Program-made: the position numbers and the translations under genes
Assembly: GCA_001898405.1 (NCBI GenBank)
Contig: MKTW01000001.1
Location: 1 to 64,000, forward strand
Length of the DNA: 64,000 bases
Direction: 5' to 3'
DNA from: Sphingobacteriales bacterium 44-61
Lineage (GTDB): Bacteria; Bacteroidota; Bacteroidia; Chitinophagales; Chitinophagaceae
Part shown: positions 45,316-52,768 of the stretch, in pieces
Layout: each line of letters starts with the position of its first letter
How positions within the stretch are numbered: position 1 is the first letter of the stretch
Notes under the pieces: model-generated
The model's input: the letters and a program-made list of their open reading frames with translations, nothing else
What the model was told of the DNA's origin: nothing
Database searches by the model: none

Positions 45316-45397
45316 TGCCCAGGACTGGATTCGAACCAGCACACCTCGCGGCGCTGCCACCTGAAGACAGTGCGTCTACCAATTTCGCCACCTGGGC
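45316..45397 (-). tRNA. tRNA-Leu (CAG)
   Basis: On the minus strand it begins GCCCAGGTGGCGAAATTGGT and ends with the TTCGAATCC T-arm and the acceptor partner CCTGGGC plus discriminator A. The anticodon arm is CTGTC-TTCAGGT-GGCAG, giving anticodon CAG. A long variable arm (GCGCCGCGAGGTG) fits a class II tRNA. CCA is not encoded. The length is 82 bases. It borders the AT-rich accessory patch. Confidence 0.95.
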
Positions 45398-45622
45398 TTC
45401 CGATAATGGGCAGCAAAGATAAGGGGAATCACATTAATTTCTGAACAATCAATCAAAAAAATAAACCCATGCCCGCAGGTCCCAATTCAAAAGAAATCCC
45501 GCTAAAGCAAAAGATATACGACCACGCCTCCCACCCTCTACAAAACCGGCAAATACAGCACTTATACACCGAAAAAGTATTTATTAAATTACCTTAACCG
45601 GCAAAATCATAACCCACCAACC

Positions 45623-46345
45623 ATGCCCAAAGCCATTCTCGAAGTCTGTGCCTTTAACATTCAATCCTGTATCATAGCCGAAAAAGCAGGCGCTTACCGC
45701 GTTGAACTCTGCGACAATCCTGTTGAAGGCGGCACTACACCCAGTTACGGAACTATCAAACGCACACGTGAAAGAATTTCCATTAAGCTTTACCCTATCC
45801 TTCGCCCACGTTGCGGAAACTATTATTATGATGAAGAAGAACTGGCCATCATTAAACAGGATATCGCTGTTTGCAAAGAACTGGGTTGCGATGGCATTTC
45901 AATTGGCGTACAGAAGATCAATGGTGAGATTGATGTTGATAAACTGAAGCAGTTTGTTGAATGGGCCTATCCTATGGGTGTTACCTGCAACCGCGCATTC
46001 GATGCCACACCCGATCCATTCCAGGCGCTGGAAGATATTATTGCCGCAGGCTGCGAACGCATTCTTACATCCGGTCAGAAAAGTGCAGCTCCTGACGCTG
46101 GTGAATTACTGGGCAAGCTGGTGAAACAGGCAGGCGATCGCATCAGCATTATGCCGGGTGCCGGAATCAGGTCATCCAATATCAAAAAACTGATGGAGGA
46201 GTCTGGTGCGAAAGAATATCATGGTTCTGTAAGAAAGGCTACCATTAATCCCATGAGTTTTTCCAATCCACAGGTGCTCGATTTCGGACATGTGTATTTG
46301 CCCGATGAGCAGGAACTAAAAGGTATACTGGAACAAATGGCTTAG
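45623..46345 (+). CDS. cutC: CutC family copper homeostasis protein
   Basis: A 240-residue cytoplasmic TIM-barrel protein. It opens with ILEVCAFNIQSCIIAEKAGA, followed by RVELCDNPVEGGTTPSYGTI, the diagnostic CutC start. Further conserved blocks are ILRPRCGNYYYDEEE, VTCNRAFDATPDP and ILTSGQKSAAPDAGELL, ending EYHGSVRK. The family was linked to copper handling; the molecular reaction remains unsettled. It is followed by a Nudix gene 31 bp on, probably co-transcribed. Confidence 0.95.
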   Translation: MPKAILEVCAFNIQSCIIAEKAGAYRVELCDNPVEGGTTPSYGTIKRTRERISIKLYPILRPRCGNYYYDEEELAIIKQDIAVCKELGCDGISIGVQKINGEIDVDKLKQFVEWAYPMGVTCNRAFDATPDPFQALEDIIAAGCERILTSGQKSAAPDAGELLGKLVKQAGDRISIMPGAGIRSSNIKKLMEESGAKEYHGSVRKATINPMSFSNPQVLDFGHVYLPDEQELKGILEQMA

Positions 46346-46376
46346 GAAGACCCGGCGGGGCGCTTACCTTTATGTC

Positions 46377-46841
46377 ATGAAAAAGCAAAGCGCCGGCATA
46401 CTTCTGTTTCGTTTCCGTGGAAAGACTGTGGAAGTATTCCTGGTGCACCCCGGCGGCCCTTTCTGGAAAAACAAAGATGCCGGGGCCTGGAGTATTCCAA
46501 AAGGAGAATATGAAGAAACGGAAGATCCTCTTTCTGCGGCCATGCGGGAATTTAAAGAAGAAACCGGGCATGCTGTTAAGGGATCATTCCTGCCGCTTAC
46601 TTCCATAAAACAAAAATCCGGTAAATGGGTGCATGCCTGGGCATTGGAAGGAGAACTGGATGAAACAAAAGTTCAAAGCAATTCCTTTGAAATGGAATGG
46701 CCTCCACGATCCGGGAAGCAGCAAGCTTTTCCCGAAGTAGATAAGGCCGCGTGGTTCAGCCTGCCGGAAGCAAAAGAAAAAATAAACCCTGCCCAGGCTG
46801 GTTTGTTGAATGAACTGGAAAATCTGTTACAGGAAAGATAA
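46377..46841 (+). CDS. Nudix hydrolase
   Basis: A 154-residue cytoplasmic enzyme. KQSAGILLFRFRGKTVEVFL opens the fold, GAWSIPKGEYEE leads into the Nudix box, and G-x5-E-x7-RE-x2-EETG is complete at about residues 43-65 (AAMREFKEETGH). The short DUF-like tail WFSLPEAKEKINPAQ matches the branch that acts on small nucleoside-diphosphate derivatives. The substrate is not readable. Confidence 0.9.
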   Translation: MKKQSAGILLFRFRGKTVEVFLVHPGGPFWKNKDAGAWSIPKGEYEETEDPLSAAMREFKEETGHAVKGSFLPLTSIKQKSGKWVHAWALEGELDETKVQSNSFEMEWPPRSGKQQAFPEVDKAAWFSLPEAKEKINPAQAGLLNELENLLQER

Positions 46842-46898
46842 CACTGCGAAAGTAAAAGTTAAGGCTCCCCGACTGGTGTCCCGCAAAGAGTAATAAGA

Positions 46899-46906
46899 TA
46901 TCTTTG
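46899..46906 (+). promoter_or_regulatory. -7 box abutting the start of the TPR gene
   Basis: TATCTTTG is an exact TAnnTTTG match that ends 4 bp before the ATG at 46911. Transcription would begin at or very near the start codon, suggesting a leaderless message. No good -33 element is visible. Confidence 0.45.
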
Positions 46907-46910
46907 CGAC

Positions 46911-47342
46911 ATGGATTTCAATCCCCGCAATAATGTGGTAAGATTGTGTGCCAGGGGCATGAATGAAGAGACTTTGGGTAATATGGAAAGCGCTTTCCAG
47001 TTGTACCTGGAAGCCTGGGAAAAAGCTATCTCCGATTTTGAAAAGTTCACAGCCGCTCATTATCTCGGCCGCCACCAGGAAGAGCCGCATGAATGTTTAT
47101 ACTGGAATGAACAGGCATTACAATTTGCACTCCGCATAGATGAAGAAACCTCGAGAGAACATCTTTCTTCCCTTTATCTCAATATTGGCAAATCATACGA
47201 AACGCTTCACAATTTTTCCAAAGCGAGGCAACATTACCAGCTTGCAGCAGCATTTATCCATCATCTTCCGAACGATGAACACGGAAGAAAAGTGCGTGCT
47301 GGCGTGGAAGCTGCGCTGATAAGAATAGACGCGATGTTTTAA
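46911..47342 (+). CDS. Small TPR-like protein
   Basis: A 143-residue all-helical protein. It contains TPR-like pairs: NEETLGNMESAFQLYLEAWE, YWNEQALQFALRID and LYLNIGKSYETLHNFSKARQ, then HYQLAAAFIHHLP. Such short TPR proteins serve as scaffolds; no enzyme motif is present. It lies between the Nudix and SET genes on the same strand. Confidence 0.8.
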   Translation: MDFNPRNNVVRLCARGMNEETLGNMESAFQLYLEAWEKAISDFEKFTAAHYLGRHQEEPHECLYWNEQALQFALRIDEETSREHLSSLYLNIGKSYETLHNFSKARQHYQLAAAFIHHLPNDEHGRKVRAGVEAALIRIDAMF

Positions 47343-47380
47343 ATTTATTTTCCCCTTATCTTCGCGCGCTCTATTTAGCC

Positions 47381-47797
47381 ATGGACCAGCAAGACGAACA
47401 ACTTTTTATTCAACCCTCTACCCTGCCAGGCGCAGGTATGGGGCTATTCACCACTATTGATATACCAAGGGGAACGCTGATCATCGAATACCTGGGTACG
47501 GTTACTACCTGGAAAGATATCAAGCATGATATTGACAACCCTTATCTCTGTTATGTAAACCGCCATCATGTAATTAATGGCGCCCCGCATCCTGAATATC
47601 TTGCACGGTATGCCAATGATGCTGCCGGACCTGTGAGGCTCGAAGGCGTGCGCAACAACAGCTTTTTTGAAATTGACGGCACCCGCGTTTTCATCAAAGC
47701 CACCAGGCGTATTCCCGCGGGCAGTGAGATATTCGTGAACTACGGAAAGGATTACTGGGAAACAACGGTCGGCAATCAGTGCGGCGCTGAACTATAG
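47381..47797 (+). CDS. SET domain protein
   Basis: A 138-residue protein that consists of little but a SET domain. It shows LPGAGMGLFTTIDIPRGTLI (the GxG AdoMet loop), IEYLGTV, ARYANDAAGP in place of the usual NHS pseudoknot strand, and ATRRIPAGSEIFVNYGKDYW with the catalytic Tyr region. Bacterial SET proteins of this size methylate protein lysines, but targets are mostly unknown. It is followed by a shared terminator. Confidence 0.9.
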   Translation: MDQQDEQLFIQPSTLPGAGMGLFTTIDIPRGTLIIEYLGTVTTWKDIKHDIDNPYLCYVNRHHVINGAPHPEYLARYANDAAGPVRLEGVRNNSFFEIDGTRVFIKATRRIPAGSEIFVNYGKDYWETTVGNQCGAEL

Positions 47798-47808
47798 GAT
47801 TTAATAAA

Positions 47809-47834
47809 AAAAGCCCGTGTGAATACGGGCTTTT
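47809..47834. terminator. Bidirectional terminator
   Basis: The arms AAAAGCCCGT and ACGGGCTTTT enclose a GTGAAT loop, with A runs left and T runs right. It sits between the convergent SET gene and TonB receptor gene. Confidence 0.9.
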
Positions 47835-47862
47835 CGTTGAATCTTCACCTGGTTATATCTTA

Positions 47863-50226
47863 TCAAAACCTATAAGACAGGCTTGCCATAAACTGTGTTG
47901 GAGGAATAGGATTGATACTATAATTCTCGTGCACGTAGTAATTATAGGTATTGGTAAGGTTAGACACTTTAGCCAGCAGTGACACTTTCTTATAAGTGTA
48001 ACCTGCGCTGAGGTCAATTGTAGAAAATCCATCAACTGGTATCCGGCGGTCATAACCCTGGGCCTGGCCAATTGTATTGTTCCAGCCACCTACCCTTTTT
48101 CCAATATAATTATAGGTAGCGCCGAAGCGGAAACCTTTCAGAGTGTAGAAAGCTGTTGCATTAGCTGTATGCGCAGGACTGTTGACCAGCCTTTGCCCCT
48201 CCACATAATTACCTTTTGCATCGGGAGTCTTGGTATAACGCATATAGTTATAGCTATACCCCGCAGTGATATCCAGTCCCTTTAACGGATGACCGACGAC
48301 ATCCACTTCAATACCATCACTGGTAGTTTGCCCTGTCAGTTCTTTCAGGGCAGTATTGTTGTTTGGTGTTACTCCATCAGCAGCAAATTGTGCTGTTTGA
48401 GCCAGGTTATTGTTCACGATACGGTAAGCCGTTACATTGAGGGATAATTTTCCTTTATAAAAATCGTTTTTCACACCCAGTTCATATTGATCTATAATGG
48501 AAGGGTCCAGTGCACTGCCGTACACATCCGTTCCACTGTTCACGACAAATGAATTGGAATAGCTGGCAAATACAGAAGTTGTTGCAATAGGCCTGTACAC
48601 TAAACCGAATCTTGGCGAAAATGCTTTATCAGTTTTGATCGCACCTCCTTTGTTCTTGGCGTTAGTAGCCAGGAAAGTGGTATCAATTTGTTTCGCTTCC
48701 TGCAATGACCAGCGGACACCGGCCAGCAATTTGAATTTCTCCGACAAACTGATAAGATCCTGTACATATCCACCAACGCGGACAACAGGTGTTTCTGTAA
48801 AACGTGTAGCTGTTGCTTCCGGCATATCTGTACGGGCAACATATTTATCAGGATCAAGCAGGTTGATCACATCATATGTCGTATTCAGGCTGTAAGTATA
48901 TGCTTTGGTAAGATAACGGTCAGCATCCACGCCTGCCAGCAATGTATGGCCGATCCTTCCTGTCTGGAATTTACCTGTCAGATCTGCCTGGCCGATAAGA
49001 TAATTCTCTGCGGTGTTTGATCTGCCGAGCGGCCTTGTCCAGTCGCCATTGGCAGCAGCCTGTATACGTTCAGTAGAGAAATAATCGCGCTTGTAATACT
49101 GATAAGAACCATTCACCGTCAATCTCCAGTTGTTATTCAATTCCTGGCGGAGTGTAAACCCTGAAGTAGACTGTGTTGTTTTAGCATACTGCCAGGGAGC
49201 GCCATAAAAAGTGGAACGGTCTACTTCGTTGACCTTGGTATTATCAATACTGCCAATCCCAAAATCAGGTGTAAAATCATGGCGAAGATAATCTCCCTGC
49301 ACCAGCAGGTCTGTTTTCTTACCCAACCTGAACAGCAGAGAAGGATTTACATAATAACGTTCACTGCTTACTACATCACGAAAACTCTTTGCTGACTCAT
49401 AAGTTCCGTTCAAACGGAAAGCCACATTTTTTGAAATGGGGCCATACACGTCCACAGCAGGCTTGTACAGATCATAGCTGCCGGTACGCATAGACACTTC
49501 ACCACCCCAGTTGAATTTGGGTTGCTTGGTCACCATATTCACAATACCTCCGGGAGCCACATTACCATATAATATAGCAGCACTGCCTTTCAGCACTTCC
49601 ACTCTTTCAAGTGAACTCATTTCAGGCATGGCGCCACTATTGACCCTGGAACCATTCTTGAAAAGATTGTTATTACCGAAACTATATCCCCGGGCCGAAA
49701 AGCTTTCCTGGGTAGAAGCCCTTACCGTTGACAGGTAAACGCCATTCACATTCTTCATTACATCGCTCAGACGCTGCACCTGCTGATCACGCAGGAGAGT
49801 TGAATTCACAACCGTGATGCTTTGCGGAAGATCAAATGGATCAATTGTTATTTTACCTGCATTCACCGGCCGTTGATTCAGGCTGCGTTGCCCGCTAACG
49901 ATCACTTCTTCGAGCTGACCGGCCGTTTCAGTTAAAGTAAAATCAAGATGCTGGTCTTCACCGCTCTTTACCTGCACAGGTCTTTCCTGTGTTTTTAAAC
50001 CAACATAGGAAACAACGATAATATAATCGCCTTCTTTAATATTTCTGAACTCGAAAGTGCCACTGATGGAAGTGGCTATGTTTCTTGCCTCTCCTTTAAG
50101 GCTGACATTCACATCTGCAGCTGGTTGTCCGTCGGTTGTTTTCACGGTCCCGCTGATTGTTCCGGTCTGCGCCATCACACTGGTCGCACATAAAAGCAGG
50201 AGGGCTAGGATCCCTTTTTGTCTCAT
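47863..50226 (-). CDS. TonB-dependent siderophore receptor
   Basis: About 787 residues from ATG at 50226 (MRQKGILALLLLCATSVMAQ, signal peptide). A carboxypeptidase-regulatory-like domain (about 22-105: ISGTVKTTDGQPAADVNVSL) precedes the plug (about 120-235: DLPQSITVVNSTLLRDQQVQ, SFSARGYSFGNNNLFKNGSR, LKGSAAILYGNVAPGGIVNM). The 22-strand barrel follows and ends FMASLSYRF. The plug wording is typical of FhuA/FecA-type ferric siderophore receptors. The divergent PepSY membrane protein supports iron uptake. Confidence 0.93.
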   Translation of the reverse strand: MRQKGILALLLLCATSVMAQTGTISGTVKTTDGQPAADVNVSLKGEARNIATSISGTFEFRNIKEGDYIIVVSYVGLKTQERPVQVKSGEDQHLDFTLTETAGQLEEVIVSGQRSLNQRPVNAGKITIDPFDLPQSITVVNSTLLRDQQVQRLSDVMKNVNGVYLSTVRASTQESFSARGYSFGNNNLFKNGSRVNSGAMPEMSSLERVEVLKGSAAILYGNVAPGGIVNMVTKQPKFNWGGEVSMRTGSYDLYKPAVDVYGPISKNVAFRLNGTYESAKSFRDVVSSERYYVNPSLLFRLGKKTDLLVQGDYLRHDFTPDFGIGSIDNTKVNEVDRSTFYGAPWQYAKTTQSTSGFTLRQELNNNWRLTVNGSYQYYKRDYFSTERIQAAANGDWTRPLGRSNTAENYLIGQADLTGKFQTGRIGHTLLAGVDADRYLTKAYTYSLNTTYDVINLLDPDKYVARTDMPEATATRFTETPVVRVGGYVQDLISLSEKFKLLAGVRWSLQEAKQIDTTFLATNAKNKGGAIKTDKAFSPRFGLVYRPIATTSVFASYSNSFVVNSGTDVYGSALDPSIIDQYELGVKNDFYKGKLSLNVTAYRIVNNNLAQTAQFAADGVTPNNNTALKELTGQTTSDGIEVDVVGHPLKGLDITAGYSYNYMRYTKTPDAKGNYVEGQRLVNSPAHTANATAFYTLKGFRFGATYNYIGKRVGGWNNTIGQAQGYDRRIPVDGFSTIDLSAGYTYKKVSLLAKVSNLTNTYNYYVHENYSINPIPPTQFMASLSYRF

Positions 50227-50428
50227 TTTTGGAAATTTTTTGCAAAGGAAGACCAGCGGCAATCAGAACGTTTACTGTTTTGGGAAATGGGTTTATGCAA
50301 TCGGGAATAAACAGTGATTTCAATTGAATGATAATTCCATGACAATCATGCACATTTTATTCCTTACATCGAATAACGGTTTCCCGATTTCGTAAGCCTG
50401 TTTTATTGATAACACGCAGCTTTGCGCC

Positions 50429-51646
50429 ATGCAAAAACGCTCTTCCTGGCCCCGTATCCGGAAATTTTTTAATGATGTTCATCTCTGGCTGGGACTCAGC
50501 AGTGGATTGATCGTGATCGCTGTTTGCTTCAGCGGCACTGTTTATGTCTGGAACACCGAGTTGACCGAAGCTTCAGCTTCTCATCTATACAAGGTAAAAG
50601 CCCCCCTGGGCCAAACCCGTATTCCCGCAGATTCCCTTTTTCAGAAAATAAAAGACAGCTCAAAAGCATCCATCACCAGCGTGACGATACCTGAAAGTGC
50701 TGAACGCACTTATCAATTCAGCACGCGGAAAGAAGGAAGCAGCGCGCGTGGTGTAACATATTATGTCAATCCATATACCGGCGACATCACTGGCAACTCC
50801 ATGGAAAAGAATGGCACAAAGGAATTCATGTCTACCATGTTCAGCCTGCACCGCTGGCTTTTGCTGGATAAGATCGATAAGCGGGAATTGGGAAGCACTA
50901 TTACGGGTTGGGCAACCATCATTTTCACGCTGGGTTGTATCACCGGACTGATCGTATGGTTTCCTCAAAAACTAAAAGCCTGGAAACAGGGATTAAAAAT
51001 AAAATTCAGCGGCAACTGGAAACGTACCAATCATGATCTGCATAATACACTCGCATTTTACTCGCTTTTCTTTTTGCTGCTGATGGGGCTTACCGGTCCG
51101 CAATGGAGTTTCGACTGGTACCGCACCGGCATGCAGAAGACACTCGGCACCTATAAGCCAAAAGAAGCTGCCAAGCTCGGCGATGCTAAAAAAGGAAAGG
51201 AGAAAAAGGATAGCGTGGCTGCACCATCATTGCTGGCTATGCAAACGTATATCAATGCTGCTGATATAGCCCTGCCTTATGCTGGTGACTACACCATTAC
51301 ATTGCCTTCAGATAATGCCAGCACATTGATGATCAGCAAAAACAAACGTGGCTTTTTTGCACCTGCAGCGGCTGACCGCCTCACGGTGGATGTTGCCAGT
51401 GGCAGTGTTAAGAAAAAAGATATTTTCCGCGATAAGCCGTTTAACGAACGGGTAGCAGGCTCCATTAAAGCCATCCATGTAGGGAATGTATATGGCACGT
51501 TTACCAAGATCATTTACTTCCTGGCCTGCCTGGTTGCCACCAGTTTACCGATAACAGGAACCCTTATCTGGTGGAACAAATTGAAGAAGAAAAGAAAAAG
51601 ACAAAAGCCTTTTGCAGCCATGAAAGAGGAATTGATCCCTGCCTGA
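50429..51646 (+). CDS. PepSY-associated TM protein, probable siderophore-linked reductase
   Basis: A 405-residue inner-membrane protein. The N-terminus FFNDVHLWLGLSSGLIVIAV is the first PepSY_TM segment, with a second at TGWATIIFTLGCITGLIVWF and others at AFYSLFFLLLMGLTG and IIYFLACLVATSLPITG. Histidines (HLWLG, MFSLHRWLL, HDLHNTLAF, IKAIHVGNVYG) are spaced as in haem-binding FhuF/PiuB-like reductases that release iron from siderophores. It is divergent from the receptor. A CAGCTTTG box lies 4 bp before the ATG. Confidence 0.9.
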   Translation: MQKRSSWPRIRKFFNDVHLWLGLSSGLIVIAVCFSGTVYVWNTELTEASASHLYKVKAPLGQTRIPADSLFQKIKDSSKASITSVTIPESAERTYQFSTRKEGSSARGVTYYVNPYTGDITGNSMEKNGTKEFMSTMFSLHRWLLLDKIDKRELGSTITGWATIIFTLGCITGLIVWFPQKLKAWKQGLKIKFSGNWKRTNHDLHNTLAFYSLFFLLLMGLTGPQWSFDWYRTGMQKTLGTYKPKEAAKLGDAKKGKEKKDSVAAPSLLAMQTYINAADIALPYAGDYTITLPSDNASTLMISKNKRGFFAPAAADRLTVDVASGSVKKKDIFRDKPFNERVAGSIKAIHVGNVYGTFTKIIYFLACLVATSLPITGTLIWWNKLKKKRKRQKPFAAMKEELIPA

Positions 51647-51647
51647 T

Positions 51648-52703
51648 CTATTGTTCTTCGCTGAAATAAACTTTATAGTAATACATCTTTACGGATTCAT
51701 CAAACCCCTTCTCAATAAGATCGCGGTTACCATGAATATAAATGTGGAAGTTCTTATCGAGCTTTAATACGCTTTTATAGGTCCTGGCCTGCTTTTTAAC
51801 TGCCGCATTGGAAATGGAAAAAGAATCCCCTATCTCAGTGCCGGATTCCTGTTCGTAATGCCGCTTGTAATCTTTCCATTCCTGGATGGCAACGGGATTA
51901 TCCAGTACCACGTTGGAAAACTCGTCAAGATTGAACTGTTCATTTTCCTTGAAATAGCGGATGGAACGGTTCAGCAGATCGATCTTATCCGGCTTTGACA
52001 CTTCCAGTTTTTCATCTATCTTATCCGTAATAAAATTCTTGTAAATGCTGAGTACATTATGCGTTTGATTGTACTCATCGTTACGCACCTGCAGTTTCAG
52101 GAAATCATCCATCCAGTACACAGCTTCACCTGATTTGTTGGTATGATCTATCACTGCCACCTTATATCCCAGTTCTGCTTCTGTATTGAAGATTAAACAA
52201 CCTTTGTCCAGCTTCCTGATATTGATCGCTTCCTGTTCATAAGAAAGACCAAAAGCGCCAGCCGAGGGGGTGACCTTTAAATACGTTTCCTTGTTCTCCG
52301 ATTTGAACAGGCCGATAGCGTCCACCAGTATTCCTTCCACCTGGATATTGTGGAAATAAACCACATAAAACTCGCCAGGCTTGATATTGGGATGATCAGC
52401 TATATCATATAATTGTTTGGCGAGTTGGCGGCTGTTCTCGTGAAAAGAAGAATTGTCTTCAAATATGGCTTTACAATAATGATATACTTCATTCAGCTCC
52501 AGGTCGCCTGTTGGGTGAGTGAGCCGGTAAATCTCCTGCACTTTTTCAAATGCGCCTGCGAAGTACTGGCGGAGAATGCCGCCCAGTGTTTCATCTTCCA
52601 GCGCATACGGTTGTTCTGAAAGCGCTAATGGTTCCGCTGCCGACTTATTGCCTACTTTATGAATAGATAGATGTTGCAGTGATGCCTCTGTCGAAAAAAT
52701 CAT
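51648..52703 (-). CDS. 37-kDa nucleoid-associated protein (NdpA/YejK-like)
   Basis: A 351-residue protein with the NdpA-family layout: ASLQHLSIHKVGNKSAAEPL near the start, YVVYFHNIQVEGILVDAIGL, GCLIFNTEAELGYKVAVIDH and EAVYWMDDFLKLQVRND in the middle, and FHIYIHGNRDLIEKGFDE near the end. Family members associate with the nucleoid. It converges on the PepSY gene with one base between stop codons and starts 9 bp after a long inverted repeat. Confidence 0.9.
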   Translation of the reverse strand: MIFSTEASLQHLSIHKVGNKSAAEPLALSEQPYALEDETLGGILRQYFAGAFEKVQEIYRLTHPTGDLELNEVYHYCKAIFEDNSSFHENSRQLAKQLYDIADHPNIKPGEFYVVYFHNIQVEGILVDAIGLFKSENKETYLKVTPSAGAFGLSYEQEAINIRKLDKGCLIFNTEAELGYKVAVIDHTNKSGEAVYWMDDFLKLQVRNDEYNQTHNVLSIYKNFITDKIDEKLEVSKPDKIDLLNRSIRYFKENEQFNLDEFSNVVLDNPVAIQEWKDYKRHYEQESGTEIGDSFSISNAAVKKQARTYKSVLKLDKNFHIYIHGNRDLIEKGFDESVKMYYYKVYFSEEQ

Positions 52704-52711
52704 ACTTCATT

Positions 52712-52758
52712 TTTTACCCGGCCGCAAATATCAGGGATTTTTTTGCGACCGGGTAAAA
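52712..52758 (-). repeat. Long inverted repeat between TonB receptor and ndpA-like start
   Basis: Arms of 17 bp (TTTTACCCGG-N-CGCAAA and its complement, one mismatch) flank a 13-bp loop. The stem lies 10 bp behind the receptor stop codon and ends 9 bp before the ATG of the nucleoid-protein gene. It may stop receptor transcripts and may also cover the start region of the next gene. Confidence 0.65.
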
Positions 52759-52768
52759 CCAGCCGGGT

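Noticed and set aside
50328-50349. ATGAT-N12-ATCAT as a Fur box between the siderophore receptor and PepSY genes
   Set aside because: Only 5-bp arms match and the centre departs from the Fur consensus; the location is suggestive but the sequence is too weak to list.
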